A DNA stretch of 64,000 nucleotides from Atrina japonica (GCA_030159075.1 BROG01000042.1:62501-126500), one strand, 5' to 3'. Positions 30,420 through 43,849 are shown, counted from the first letter of the stretch. A program made the numbers and translations. Notes: a model not told the origin generated them from the sequence alone.

Positions 30420-32310
30420 AAAGGACATTTTACCCAGCAGTACCTGTAATAATTGCTTAAAACACAGCCACGTAATCTACCATATGTCAGTACCTGTAAT
30501 GATTGCTTTAACAAAGCCATGTAATCTACCATAGGTCAAAGTAACTGTAATGATTGCTTAAAACAGAGCCATGTAATCTACCATATACCAATTACATGTA
30601 ATGATTGGCTAAAACAGAGCCATTTAATGATTGGCTAAAACAGAGCCATGTAATCTACCATATACTAATTACATCTAATGATTGGCTAAAACAGAGCCAT
30701 GTAATCTACCGTACGTCAAAGTAACTGTAATGATTGCTTAAAACAGAGCCATATAATCTACCGTATACTAATTACATGTAATGATTGGCTAAAACAGAGC
30801 CATGTAATCTACCGTGCGTCAAAGTAACTGTAATGATTGCTTAAAACAGAGCCATGTAATCTACCGTATACTAATTACATGTAATGATTGGCTAAAACAG
30901 AGCCATTTAATGATTGGCTAAAACAGAGCCATGTAATCTACCATATACTAATTACATCTAATGATTGGCTAAAACAGAGCCATGTAATCTACCGTATATT
31001 AAGGTTCCTGAAATGAATGCTAAAACAGAGCCACAAAATATACTATATACAAGCAGTATCTGTAATGATGGCCTAAAACAGAGCCAAATAATCTACCATA
31101 TATTAGCAGTATCTGTAATGATGGGCTAAAACAGCCACATAATCTACCATATATTAGCAGTATCTGTAATGATGGGCTAAAACAGCCAAATAATCTACCA
31201 TATATTAGCAGTATCTGTAATGATGGGCTAAAACAGCCACATAATCTACCATATATTAGCAGTATCTGTAATGATGGGCTAAAACAGCCAAATAATCTAC
31301 CATATATTAGCAGTATCTGTAATGATGGGCTAAAACAGAGCCAAATAATCTACCATATATTAGCAGTATCTGTAATGATGGGCTAAAACAGCCACATAAT
31401 CTACCATATATTAGCAGTATCTGTAATGATGGGCTAAAACAGCCACATAATCTACCATAGAATAGCAGTAACTACAATAATTGACTAAAATAGAGGTACG
31501 TAATCTTATACATATTTGCAGTTTCTGTAATGATACAGCCTACAGATACATTGCCTATAGCCTACCATATACTAAAGAAGTATCTGCGAGGATTGTCTAA
31601 AACAAAGCCAGATAATCTAACACATAATAGCAGTACATGTAATGATTGACTAAACCAGGGCCATAATGATTACCTGATACACAGACACATAATCTACCAT
31701 ATACTAGCAGTATCTGTAATGATTGCTTAAAAGAGAGCCACATAATCTAGCATATACTAGCAGTATCTATAAAGATTACTTAAAAGAGAGCCACATAATC
31801 TACCATATACTAGTAGTATCTGTATTGATTGCTTAAAAGAGAGCCACATAATCTACCATATACTAGCAGTATCTATAATGATTGCTTTAAAGAAAGCCAA
31901 ATAATCTACCATATACTAGCAGTATCTGTAATGATTGACTAAAACAGAGCAACATAATCTACCATATACTAGCAGTATCTGTAATGATGGCCTAAAACAG
32001 ACATCACATAATCTACCATATACTAGCAATATCTGTAATGATGGCCTAAAACAGAGCCACATAATCTTCCATATACTAGCAGTATCTGTAATGATTGACT
32101 AAAACAGCACAGTGTAATCTACCATATACTAGCAGTATCTGTAATGATTGACTAAAACAGAGCCACATAATCTACCATATACTAGCAGTATCTGTAATGA
32201 TTGCTCAAAACAGAGCCACATAATCTACCATATACTAAAGTACCTGTAATAATTGTCAGAAACACAGTCACATAATCTACCATATTCTAGCAATACCTGT
32301 TACGACTCCC
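30420..32310. repeat. About 52-bp minisatellite, 1.9 kb
   Basis: The unit AGCAGTATCTGTAATGATGG, CTAAAACAGCCACATAATCT, ACCATATACT is repeated about 35 times. Variants form blocks (GTAACTGTAATGATTGCTTA early, AGCAGTATCTGTAATGATGG in the middle, TTAAAAGAGAGCCACATAAT later), which shows local homogenisation. Read on the minus strand, each unit has acceptor-like CATCATTACAG and CTGTTTTAG. Confidence 0.9.
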
Positions 32311-32322
32311 TAAATCATGGGG

Positions 32323-32490
32323 ATGCTATATGCCAAGTTTTGTTAAAATTGGCCCACTGTTTCTTGAATAGATTTAAAATGCAAAGTTAACAGACGGATG
32401 CCGACGGAGTCAGACGGACACCAACGGACGCCAGACATTTGGCTACAGCAATATCACACTTGGCCTTTCAGGCCAAGTGAGCTAAAAAGC
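32323..32490. repeat. Dispersed repeat end (…GGCCAAGTGAGCTAAAAAG)
   Basis: GACGGACACCAACGGACGCC then CACTTGGCCTTTCAGGCCAA with GTGAGCTAAAAAG is the terminal part of a common interspersed repeat, present again at 39,135-39,310. The ORF at 32,398-32,640 is fortuitous. Confidence 0.6.
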
Positions 32491-32603
32491 AATTGTTTAA
32501 CGATGCTACTGAATTGGCTGTCAGAAGAACTTTTACATCTTTTTGAAGATTCAAATAAAAATAGCAACACAAATGTTGATGAAACTAATTCTCATTTTCT
32601 TAC

Positions 32604-32733
32604 CAGAATCCAAAGGGGCTATAGGATGATTTTCAGTTAGTGTTTCAGAAGTGTTTGAATCAGGACACGGTCCATTGATTAAAGATGTTTCAACATCATT
32701 TTCCCCAGTATCTGATTCAGCAGTAGGTTCCGT
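32604..32733 (-). CDS. Receptor-like gene, cytoplasmic linker exon
   Basis: The acceptor TTATTTGTAG|ACGG is followed by 130 open bases and the donor GATTCTG|GTAAGAAA. It enters in phase 0 and leaves in phase 1, agreeing with both neighbours. The 43 codons are acidic and Ser/Thr/Asn-rich (TEPTAESDTGENDVETSLIN, then ENHPIAPLDS), a flexible linker between the membrane and the death-fold domain. The duplicated copy at 39,430-39,565 is frameshifted, so only this one is usable. Confidence 0.75.
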
Positions 32734-32739
32734 CTACAA

Positions 32740-34430
32740 ATAATGAAAAAAATTATGTCAAATATAATTATCAAGTTAAATCAATTTATGTTAGTCACAA
32801 GTAATTTTTAGGAAAGCATTTAACAGTTATGAAGCTGAAATGGAAACTGTGAATTATTGGAAATTTTCTAAGTTCAAGGGGCATAACTCTGTCAAAAAAT
32901 GGTATGACGGGGCCACCCAAAGAACCAAAAAATATTGACCTTTATGTGCAGGTGACCTTTATACACAGGTTCAATTCAGTTGAAGTATGCAACCAAGGGA
33001 CTTGAAAAAACTGGCCTTTATAAACAGGTAATCCTTATAACGGCAAAGCATTATTCCCCTCCTTCTATGAAGGGGGCATAAAAATGTAGGTTACTGTACA
33101 TGTACTCTAAAATTAGTGCATTCCGCATTCAAGTCATTGCGCTAATTCAAGGGCAATGCTAAATCTTTTTCATCCTGTCATTCTGTATACATGACAAAGC
33201 TTTGGAAATGACTTGCATGAATTTAAGATTGCGCTAATAGAACTATATCCCCTTAGAATGCTAAAATATAAATGCGCTAATCTAAATACACATACAGTAC
33301 ATGCTTGTTTTGGCATCTTATTCTATAGTTTTTTCAAAAAGATGAATAAAATTAATGAATTCCGGGTAGAGTGGTGTACATTCTATACTATGCTGATAAA
33401 AACAAATGACTGCTGCACCTTTCTATGAACTATCTTGTGTGTTGAGGTCAACATACATGTAATATATTACATAACATCATCTTACTTATACTGGAACCAC
33501 ACTGAGAGTCGTTCTTTATTTTCACACCCATATTCCTCGCAGACAAAGCTAACTTAAAAATGGGTAATTTATGGGGGAAGATTACACTCTTTATATATGC
33601 AGGACTATAAAATACAAAATTCATCAGGTCAAAAAACAAATTGGATGCCCTTTCAAAATTTTTTTGGCAAAACAGTCGGGACTTTCAAATTTTTTTTCTT
33701 TCTTTTTATACTGAAGTACAGTACTTGGCCATAAGTGAACCATAAAAAGTGAATTTAAATTTTATAACCTTCGTACCAATTTTGCTTTTGTTTGATTTTG
33801 TCCCTCTGAATTTTGGTACACATCACAAAAAAATTGAAGAAAAAAATTTCATGTTTAACCGTGGGGGTCTGGGCCTAATTGTGATAATATTTTTGTTAGT
33901 TTACATCCACATATTACTTAGGAATCAATTGTCTTCTTTTTAAGTTTACAAATTACATCACAGATCCCTTTATTATCTTTGTTTTTGTTTGTTTGTCTGT
34001 TTATTGTTGTCTAACATCCCACTCAAGATTCATTTACTAATATGGAGATGTCAACAATGGCCAGAGAAGGGCTCCAGATTTTGGTCTATGCTTGGCACTC
34101 CCAGCCATTGAGCAGTGAGAGTTCTTTAATGTGCTGACTCCTACTGTGACAAGGGACCTCAAACATCTACATGATCTCGCTAGAATTTTACTTTCATGAA
34201 GAATAATGTATTTCTCCGTAAATGATAAATAGATAGCAGTGGAATTTCTACTAAATGAGTACCAAAACCTCGATTTACTGAGCAAGAAATTTGGTTAAAA
34301 TTGTTAATCTACTGATTCTAGAGGAGTTACTGGAAAAATGCAAATTTACTAAATTTATACAGTAAAATTCATCTTTTATGCCTCACTTATGGGCAGGTAC
34401 TGTATGTAAAAGAATTGTAAGGACAACAAG
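32740..34430. other. Intron: dispersed repeats only
   Basis: Holds an AAGGGGCATAACTCTGTCAA piece, a GACCTTTATGTGCAGGTGAC repeat (32,900-33,060), a possible MITE at 33,094-33,320 with TACTGTACATGTACTCTAAA and inverted AGATTAGCGCATTTATATTT-like ends, and a TTATTGTTGTCTAACATCCC / CTCCTACTGTGACAAGGGAC repeat at 33,990-34,200. No exon found. Confidence 0.55.
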
Positions 34431-34436
34431 TGTCAA

Positions 34437-35510
34437 CAAGTCAACAATGTGCTGTATAAAGTGTGAGTGGTGCAGTGTCAACGATGTGTTCTTACCCAGT
34501 GTGAGTGGTGCAGTGTCAACAATGTGTTCTTACCCAGTGTGAGTGGTGCAGTGTCAACAATGTGTTCTTACCCTGTGTGAGTGGTGCAGTGTCGACAATG
34601 TGTTCTTACCCAGTGTGAGTGGTGCAGTGTCAACAATGTGTTCTTACCCAGTGTGAGTGGTGCAGTGTCAACAATGTGTTCTAACACAGTGTGAGTGGTG
34701 CTGTGTCAACAATGTGCTATAAAAAAGTGAGTGGTGCAATGTCAACAATGTGTTCTTACACAGTGTGAGTGGTGCAGTGTCAACAATGTGTTCTAACACA
34801 GTGTGAGTGTGTGTCAACAATGTTGGTTGTCAACAGTGTGATTGTGCTATAAAAATGGGCTGAGTGGTGCTGCAATGTCAACAATGTGTTCTTACACCAC
34901 AGTGGTTTGAGCGTGGTGAGTGGTGCAGTGTCAACAATGTGTTCTTACACAGTGTGAGTGGTGCAGTGTCAACAATGTGTTCTTACACACTGTGAGTGGT
35001 GCAGTGTCAACAATGTGTTCTTACCCAGTGTGAGTGGTGCAGTGTCGACAATGTGTTCTTACACAGTGTGAGTGGTGCAGTGTCAACAATGTGTTTTAAA
35101 AAGTTTGAGTGATGCATTCTAGCAAAGCCTGAGTGGTGCATTCTGATGAAGTGTGAATGGTGCAATCTAACAAAGTGTGAGTGGTGCAGTGTCCACAATG
35201 TGTTCTAACAAAGTGTGAGTGGTGCAGTGTCAACAATGTGTTCTTACACAGTGTGAGTGGTGCAATGTCAACAATTTGTTTTAACAAAGTTTGAGTGGTG
35301 CATTCTAGCAAAGCGCATGAATGGTACATTCTTACAAAGCATGAGTGGTCCATTCTGATGAAGTGTGAATGGTGCATTTTAACAAAGTGTGAGTGGTACA
35401 GTGTCAAAAATGTGTTCTAACAAAAATGTGACTGGTGCAATGTCAACAATGCATTCTAACAAAGTGTGAGTGCAGTGCCAACAATATGTTCTGAGAAAGT
35501 GATAGTGGTT
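34437..35510. repeat. 38-bp minisatellite
   Basis: The unit CAGTGTGAGTGGTGCAGTGT, CAACAATGTGTTCTTACC recurs about 28 times with growing variation to the right. On the minus strand each good unit reads ACTGGGTAAGAA, a consensus-quality splice donor. Duplicated at 41,290-42,355. Confidence 0.9.
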
Positions 35511-36372
35511 AAACATAGCGAGAGCCCCTATTTATTATGTTAAACATAGCCGAGCCCCTTGTTGTGTTAAACATAGCCGAGCCCATTGTTGTGTCAAACA
35601 TAGAGGAGCCCATTGTTGTGTCAAAACTTAGCTGAGCCCATTGTTGCGTTAAACATAGCCAAGCCCATTGTTGTGTTCAACATAGCCGAGCCGATTGTTG
35701 TGTTAAACATAGCCGAGCCCATTGTTGTGTCAAACATAGAGGAGCCCATTGTTGTGTCAAAACTTAGCCGGAGCCCATGTTTGTGTTAAACATAGCCGAA
35801 AAAAGCCCATTGTTGTGTTTGAATTGGGTTAAACATAGCCAAGCCATTGTTGTGTTAAAACATAGCTGAGCCCATTGTTGTGTTTTAACATAGCCGAGCC
35901 CATTGTTGTGTTAAACATAGCCGAGCCCATTGTCGTGTTAAACATAGCCGAGCCCATTGTTGTATTAAACATAGCCGAGCCCATTGTTATGTTAAACATA
36001 GCCGAGCCCATTGTTGTGTTAAACATAGCAAAGCCTATTGTTGTGTTAAACATAGCTGAGCCCATTGTTGCTTTAAACATAGCCGAGCCCATTGTTGTGT
36101 TAAACATAGCCGGGCCCATTGCTGTGTTAAACATAGCCGAGCCCATTGTTGTGTTAAACATAGCCGAGCCCATTGTTGTGTTAAACATAGCAAAGCCTAT
36201 TGTTGTGTTAAACATAGCTGAGCCCATTGTTGCTTTAAACATAGCCGAGCCCATTGTTGTGTCAAACATAGAGGAGCCCATTGCTGTGTTAAACATAGCC
36301 GAGCCCATTGTTGTGTTAAACATAGCAAAGCCCATTGTTGCGTTAAACATAGCCGAGCCCATTGTTGTGTTT
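35510..36372. repeat. 27-bp minisatellite
   Basis: The unit TTAAACATAGCCGAGCCCAT TGTTGTG is repeated about 31 times. The period is a multiple of three, so long ORFs open on both strands (NIAEPIVVL repeats on plus, MGSAMFNTT repeats on minus); none is a gene. Duplicated at 42,362-43,232. Confidence 0.92.
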
Positions 36373-36501
36373 TACCTACACACATGTGTGTCAACCAGCA
36401 TAGCTAGTGGACTGATAAAGTAAGCAACACAACAGTGACCATGGTGAAATTATAAACCAATATTATTTTTTTCATGTTTACAATGATAAATTGAATCTTA
36501 C

Positions 36502-36566
36502 CCCCAGATTAATATTAGTAACATTATTGTTTCCAAATTGGGAAGTTCCGTGTTGATGAGTAGTAC
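36502..36566 (-). CDS. Receptor-like gene, small cytoplasmic exon
   Basis: The acceptor TTTTTTCCTCAG|GT is followed by 65 open bases and the donor CTGGGG|GTAAGATT. It takes two bases to complete the codon begun in the upstream 30-base exon and leaves in phase 0. The peptide is TTHQHGTSQFGNNNVTNINL, polar and unstructured. The copy at 43,361-43,430 has indels and a stop. Confidence 0.7.
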
Positions 36567-36954
36567 CTGAGGAAAAAAGAAAATAAATTGCAAATCTAAA
36601 TGTTGCTATCTAAAAAAGAAAGCTAAAATTGCAAACATGGCAGTACATTTGAAATAAAATAGAATAAAAATACTTTGAATTTAAATGGCTAACATGTAAT
36701 TGATGAAAATACCATCAAAAAAATAATGCGGATCAATGTCTGTGATGCTTACAATGCTGGATGACACTTAGCATGCTTAGTGATCATGTCCATTATCTTG
36801 AGTTGGTGTCATTGAATTTACATAATTTTTTATTCAGTGGATTTAAACTAAATATGCAAAATTTTGTCTGTTATTTTATATCCATCAGATCAATGGTCAA
36901 CAATGGTCAATATCCTCTAGGATTAGTGGCATTTTAAAGTGTGAACATTCAAAC

Positions 36955-37570
36955 CAGACAGATTTACATCAGACCTTCCTAAACCCCAAAACCTGTCCAT
37001 AGGTCTGACTCAAAAGTCAGAACTTCCTAAGACCTGTCAATATGTCAAACAAAACCCAACAGTCAGACCTCCCACAATAGTGCATATGTCAAACAGGCCA
37101 AAAGCCAGATTTCCCTTAGACCTATCCTTATGTCAAACATACCCAATGAAACGAAATGACAAAGTCCAACTACCTGGCATTTTTAGAATATTTGAAAAAA
37201 AAAAAACAAAATCATGTGAACATGCACACCTCCATTATGTGAAAAAACAACCTACAAAATATCAAAGCTGTATCTAAAACACTGAGGGAGGTGATAGCCG
37301 GACAAACCATTGATCTATATCCAGACAGATGAACAAACTAAAGGAGGGACAGGAATACATTAATATGCCCCCCCCCCCCAACATTTTGTCACATAAACAT
37401 TTCCAAAACTTGTCCATATTTCAAACAATAACAATAGTCGGACCTCACAATCCCTGTCCAAAGAGGCAAAACAAACAGCCCCTCCCAAAACTTATTCATA
37501 CCCAAAAATCTTTAATGTCAAAAAGGCCAAAACAGGCAGACCTTTCCAAAAACTGTATGTTCTGCCTCTC
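36955..37570. repeat. About 45-bp degenerate tandem repeat
   Basis: AAACCTGTCCATATGTCAAA, CAGGCCCAAAAGTCAGACCT, TCC-like units in about 12 diverged copies. Equivalent arrays are at 43,850-44,480 and 46,110-46,905. ORFs at 37,080 and 37,329 are by-products. Confidence 0.8.
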
Positions 37571-37751
37571 TTCTGACTCTTCAGCATTAGAGTCCAATAT
37601 TGGAGTTCAAATATTTTTAAATAATGGTGGACTATGTCATTGTTAAAGCAGAATTTGGCAGAAGCTAAAAATTAGGTGTTGGTCCCCTTGGTGCAGGTTA
37701 TATTCTATTTCATTTCAGCTCTCTATCTTTCCCTCTCTGTCTGTCTCTCCT

Positions 37752-37790
<39 letters not shown>

Positions 37791-39134
37791 GTATATATAT
37801 AAATTCTAATATATACAGTAGAAATTCAAGAAATTCAATAAGCCACTAATGAAAATCTGATTAATTAATTCCCATCTATAATGTAATGATAATTTTCAAT
37901 TCATTGTTTGATTATAAATTGATCACATTTGCTAACAAATGCCAGTAAATGGTGATGCTGTGGTAAAATTCATGTCGTAGGATACTGTTGATATGACAAT
38001 ATCAAGAAGGGATTTCATGTATTTTCATGTGAGCTATCTATAATGCCTAATAGAAGCCAAATAAAATGTCCTCCGCACAGACTTGTTCTGTCGCAACTGA
38101 AAAGCAGGGCGACTTTATGTTTTGATGGTAGCGAATTTAAGCGATTTTGAAAAGGCAGTGGAAAAGTTTAAAGTATAGGTCAAGATCAATAGTTTTTTAA
38201 ATGACACTGGAGATACAGTAAAGAAAATGAGCATCAAATTAGGCTAACTCGGAAGCGAGTTTGCTGTCCAGGTCTATTGATAACTTTGGCATGATCTTTG
38301 AGGCATCAAGTGTGATGTACTTTCAATCCAACACTTCAGGGGCGTGGAAATCTTTTTTAGAGTGTAATATTTTTCCTCCAGGCTTCATTTTTCAGTTTCA
38401 GTTTTCAATTGAGCTAATTTTATGCTTTAAAAACGATTTTTGAGCCCCTGTGTCCAGAACGAGGTTTGTTTACATTCCCAAGCCTTAAACTAGCCTAACC
38501 TACATGTACAGAACATCGGTTAAATCTAGGCCTAACGAAACATAACTGGAGTGAATACAAACAGTGAAACCTGTATATAGGGGCCACCCAAGGGACCAGA
38601 AAATATTGACCTTTATGTGCAGGTGACCCTTATACATAGGTTTAATTTAGTTGAAATATGCAGTCAAGGGACTTGAAAAAAATCTGGCCTTTATAAAACA
38701 GGTATCCTTATATAGAGGTGGGCCGCATGCCATGCCGCCCCATTAGCAGGATTATTTACCTTATTTGACACTTGTGCTACACACAGGTGTTAAATATGTA
38801 TTCTCCTGTCTCACTCACTGTAATAATCATGTTAATCAAAAACAATTGTCAAATATCCTCTACATATATATATATATATATATATGTTATAGTTTGAGGT
38901 ACTTTAACATGTGTTCGTCAGTGGAAATTTAAATGTTACTCTCGGGTTCAGTCATTATAAGATAAGGATTAGTTGACTTTAACCGCATCCATCACTTTGA
39001 AATCACTTTCCTTGTATATATCTAGTGATATCATAGGTACTGTATTTCAGTTCTTACAATGATAACTTGAATATTACATTAGTGAAGTGTAATTACAGAT
39101 GTAAATGTATGGACTACATCACAATGTATGGAAC
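37570..39134. other. Intron: microsatellites and dispersed repeats
   Basis: CTGT/CT and TA runs at 37,727-37,800, a GTGAAACCTGTATATAGGGG repeat at 38,570-38,720 and a TA run at 38,866-38,885. No exon found. Confidence 0.55.
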
Positions 39135-39429
39135 ATGCTATATGCCAAGTTTTGTTAAAATTGGCCCACTGTTTCTTGAATAGATTTAAAATGCAAAGTT
39201 AACAGACGGATGCCGACGGAGTCAGACGGACACCAACGGACGCCAGACATTTGGCTACAGCAATATCACACTTGGCCTTTCAGGCCAAGATGTGGCTAAA
39301 AAAAAAAAGCAATTGTTTAACGATGCTACTGAATTGGGCTGGTCAGAAGAACTTTTACATCTTTTTGAAGATTTCAAAGTAAAAATAGCAACACACAATT
39401 TTGATGAAACTATATTCTCATTTTCTTAC

Positions 39430-39565
39430 CAGAATCCAAAGGGGGCTATAGGATGATTTTCTGTTAGTGTTTTCAGGAAGTGTTTGAACTCAGGACACGG
39501 TCCATTGATTTAATGATTGTTTCAACATCATTTTCCCCAGTATCTGATTCAGCAGTAGGTTCCGT
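39430..39565 (-). pseudogene. Duplicated linker exon, disrupted
   Basis: Copy of exon 32,604-32,733 with both splice sites kept (TTTGTAG|ACGG and TTCTG|GTAAG). It has extra bases that shift the frame after ETI, giving a TGA about 31 codons in. Inclusion would truncate the receptor before its death-fold domain. Confidence 0.75.
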
Positions 39566-41289
39566 CTACAAATAATGAAAAAAATTATGTCAAATATAAT
39601 TATCAAGTTAAATCAATTTATGTTAGTCACAAGTAATTTTTAGGAAAGCATTTAACAGTTATGAAGCTGAAATGGAAACTGTTAATTATTGGAAATTTTC
39701 TAAGTTCAAGGGGCATAACTCTGTCAAAAAATGGTATGACGGTAACCAAATAAACACTTGACCTAGATATCCTCATGATATATTTATATGCCCAATTTCA
39801 TTTCAAAACAGTAAGATATCAGGGCCACCCAAAGAACCAAAAAATATTGACCTTTATGTGCAGGTGACCTTTATACACAGGTTCAATTCAGTTGAAGTAT
39901 GCAACCAAGGGACTTGAAAAAACTGGCCTTTATAAACAGGTAATCCTTATAACAGCAAAGCAATATTCCCCTCCTTCTATGAAGGGGGCATAAAAATGTA
40001 GGTTACTGTACATGTACTCTAAAATTAGTGCATTCCGCATTCAAGTCATTGCGCTAATTCAAGGGCAATGCTAAATCTTTTTCATCCTGTCATTCTGTAT
40101 ACATGACAAAGCTTTGGAAATGACTTGCATGAATTTAAGATTGCGCTAATAGAACTATATCCCCTTAGATAGAATGGCTAAAATATAAATGCGCTAATCT
40201 AAATATACACATACAGTACATGCTTGTTTTGGCATCTTATTCTATAGTTTTTTCAAAAAGATGAATAAAATTAATGAATTCCGGGTAGAGTGGTGTACAT
40301 TCTATACTATGCTGATAAAAACAAATGACTGCTGCACCTTTCTATGAACTATCTTGTGTGAGGTCAACATACTTGTAAATATTACATAACATCATCTTAC
40401 TTATACTGGAACCACACTGAGAGTCGTTCTTTATTTTCACACCCATATTCCTCGCAGACAAAGCTAACTTAAAAATGTGTAATTTATGGGAAGATTACAT
40501 CTTTATATATGCAGGATATAAAATACATCATCAGGTCAAACAAATTGGATGTCCTAATCGGCAAAAGTCGGACTTTAAAATACTGAAGTACAGTACTTGG
40601 CCATAAGTGAACCATAAAAAGTGAATTTAAATATATAACCTTCGTAATTTTGCTTTTGTTTGATTTTGTCCTCTGAATTTGGTACACATCCAAAATTGAA
40701 GAAAAATTTCATGTTTAACCGTGGGGGTCTGGGCCTAATTGTGATAATATTTTTGTTAGTTTACATCCACATATTACTTAGGAATCAATTGTCTTCTTTT
40801 TAAGTTTACAAATTACATCACAGATCCCTTTATTATCTTTGTTTTTGTTTGTTTGTCTGTTTATTGTTGTCTAACATCCCACTCAAGATTCATTTACTAA
40901 TATGGAGATGTCAAACAATGGCCAGAGAGAAGGGCATCCAGAGATTTAGGTCTATGCTTGGCACTCCCAGCCATTGAGCCGTTGAGAGTTCTTTAATGTG
41001 CTGACTCCTACTGTGACAAGGGACCTCAATCACATCTACATGATCTCGCTAGAATTTTACTTTCATGAAGAATAATGTATTTCTCCGTAAATGATAAATA
41101 GATAGCAGTGGAATTTCTACTAAATGAGTACCAAAACCTCGATTTACTGAGCAAGAAATTTGGTTAAAATTGTTAATCTACTGATTCTAGAGGAGTTACT
41201 GGAAAAATGCAAATTTACTAAATTTATACAGTAAAATTCATCTTTTATGCCTCACTTATGGGCAGGTACTGTATGTAAAAGAATGTTAA

Positions 41290-42355
41290 GGACAACAAGT
41301 GTCAACAAGTGTCAACAATGTGCTGTATAAAGTGTGAGTGGTGCAGTGTCAACGATGTGTTCTTACCCAGTGTGAGTGGTGCAGTGTCAACAATGTGTTC
41401 TTACCAGTGTGAGTGGTGTTGCAGTGTCAACAATGTGTTCTTACCCTGTGTGAGTGGTGCAGTGTCGACAATGTGTTCTTACCCAGTGTGAGTGGTGCAG
41501 TGTCAACAATGTGTTCTTACCCAGTGTGAGTGGTGCAGTGTCAAACAAAAAGTGTTGTAATAACACAGTGTGAGTGGTGCTGTGTCAACAATGTGCTATA
41601 AAAAAGTGAGTGGTGCAGTGTCAACAATGTGTTCTTACACAGTGTGAGTGGTGCAGTGTCAACAATGTGTTCTAACACAGTGTGAGTGGTGCAAGTGTTA
41701 GTTTTACGTGTCAAAACAATGTGCTATAAAAAAGTGAGTGGTGCAATGTCAACAATGTGTTCTTACACAGTGTGAGTGGTGCAGTGTCAACAATGTGTTC
41801 TTACCCAGTGTGAGTGGTGCAGTGTCAACAATGTGTTCTTACACACTGTGAGTGGTGCAGTGTCAACAATGTGTTCTTACCCAGTGTGAGTGGTGCAGTG
41901 TCGACAATGTGTTCTTACACAGTGTGAGTGGTGCAGTGTCAACAATGTGTTTTAAAAAGTTTGAGTGATGCATTCTAGCAAAGCCTGAGTGGTGCATTCT
42001 GATGAAGTGTGAATGGTGCAATCTAACAAAGTGTGAGTGGTGCAGTGTCCACAATGTGTTCTAACAAAGTGTGAGTGGTGCAGTGTCAACAATGTGTTCT
42101 TACACAGTGTGAGTGGTGCAATGTCAACAATTTGTTTTAACAAAGTTTGAGTGGTGCATTCTAGCAAAGCATGAATGGTACATTCTTACAAAGCATGAGT
42201 GGTCCATTCTGATGAAGTGTGAATGGTGCATTTTAACAAAGTGTGAGTGGTACAGTGTCAAAAATGTGTTCTAACAAAAATGTGACTGGTGCAATGTCAA
42301 CAATGCATTCTAACAAAGTGTGAGTGCAGTGCCAACAATATGTTCTGAGAAAGTG
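41290..42355. repeat. 38-bp minisatellite, copy 2
   Basis: Duplicate of 34,437-35,510 with local gains, for example an extra AGTGTTAGTTTTACGTGTCA-type insertion near 41,695. Confidence 0.9.
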
Positions 42356-42361
42356 ATAGTG

Positions 42362-43232
42362 GTTAAACATAGCCGAGCCCATTATTATGTTAAACATAGC
42401 CGAGCCCCTTGTTGTGTTAAACATAGCCGAGCCCATTGTTGTGTCAAACATAGAGGAGCCCATTGTTGTGTCAAAACTTAGCTGAGCCCATTGTTGCGTT
42501 AAACATAGCCAAGCCCATTGTTGTGTTCAACATAGCCGAGCCGATTGTTGTGTTAAACATAGCCGAGCCCATTGTTGTGTCAAACATAGAGGAGCCCATT
42601 GTTGTGTCAAAACTTAGCCGAGCCCATTGTTGTGTTAAACATAGCCGAGCCCATTGTTGTGTTAAACATAGCCAAGCCCATTGTTGTGTTAAACATAGCT
42701 GAGCCCATTGTTGTGTCTCGTTCAAACATAGCCGCCGAGCCCCCATTGTTGTGTTAAACATAGCCGAGCCCATTGTCGTGTTAAACATAGCCGAGCGCAT
42801 TTGTTGTATTTAAACATAGCATAGCCGAGCCCATTGTTGTGTTAAACATAGCCGAGCCCATTGTTGTGTTAAACATAGCAAAGCCTATTGTTGTGTTAAA
42901 CATAGAGGAGCCCATTGTTGCTTTAAACATAGCCGAGCCCATTGTTGTGTTAAACATAGCCGGCCCCATTTTGCTGTGTTAAAACATAGCCGAGCCCATT
43001 GTTGTGGTTAAACATAGCCGAGCCCATTTGTTGTGTTAAACATAGCAAAGCCTCATTGTCTGTGTTAAACATAGCTGAGCCCATTGTTGCTTTAAACATA
43101 GCCGAGCCCATTGTTGTGTCAAACATAGAGGAGCCCATTGCTGTGTTAAACATAGCCGAGCCCATTGTTGTGTTAAACATAGCTGAGCCCATTGTTGCGT
43201 TAAACATAGCCGAGCCCATTGTTGTGTTTTAC
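42362..43232. repeat. 27-bp minisatellite, copy 2
   Basis: Duplicate of 35,510-36,372. Several units carry single-base insertions that break the three-base register. Confidence 0.9.
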
Positions 43233-43360
43233 CTACATACATGTGTGTCAACCAGCATAGCTAGTGGACTGATAAAGTAAGCAACACAACAGTGACCATG
43301 GTGAAATTATAAACCAATATTATTTTTTTTCAATGTTTACAATGATAAATTGAATCTTAC

Positions 43361-43430
43361 CCCCAGATTAATATTAGTAACATTATTTTGTTTCACAAAT
43401 TGGGGAAGTTCGTGTTTTGATGAGTAGTAT
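43361..43430 (-). pseudogene. Duplicated small exon, disrupted
   Basis: Copy of exon 36,502-36,566, 70 instead of 65 bases, with a TGA after 12 codons. The splice sites (CCTCAG and GTAAG) are still good. Confidence 0.75.
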
Positions 43431-43849
43431 CTGAGGAAAAAAGAAATAAATTGCAAATCTAAATGTTGCTATCTAAAAAAAGAAAAGCTAAAAAATTGCA
43501 AAACATGGGCAGTACATTTTGAAATAAAATAGAATAAAAATAAAAACTTTGAATTTAAATGGCTAACATGTAATTGATGAAAAATACCATTCAAAAAAAA
43601 AATAATGCGGATCAATGTCTGTGATGCTTACAATGCTGGATGACACTTAGCATGCTTAGTGATCATGTCCATTATCTTGAGTTGGTGTCATTGAATTTAC
43701 ATAATTTTTTATTCAGTGGATTTAAACTAAATATGCAAAATTTTGTCTGTTATTTTATATCCATCAGATCAATGGTCAACAATGGTCAATATCCTCTAGG
43801 ATTAGTGGCATTTTAAAGTGTGAACATTCAAACCAGACAGATTTACATC

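Larger units (their letters stand above)
32323..39134. repeat. 6.8-kb tandem duplication, copy 1
   Basis: It begins ATGCTATATGCCAAGTTTTG at 32,323. The next copy begins with the same words at 39,135, directly after GACTACATCACAATGTATGG AACAT. The copy contains two receptor exons (intact), a MITE-like piece, 38-bp and 27-bp minisatellites, a 45-bp array and dispersed repeats. Copies 1 and 2 align over their whole length but differ by many one- to few-base indels. Confidence 0.9.

Noticed and set aside
34437..36372. Possible CRISPR-like array because of regular 27-38 bp repeats
   Set aside because: Units are contiguous without unique spacers, no cas genes exist, and the context is a eukaryotic intron.
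35829..36423. Long ORFs on both strands with 9-residue repeats (MGSAMFNTT and NIAEPIVVL)
   Set aside because: They are translations of a 27-bp minisatellite whose period is divisible by three; they are open on both strands at once, lack splice sites, and the duplicated copy at 42,362-43,232 has lost the register.
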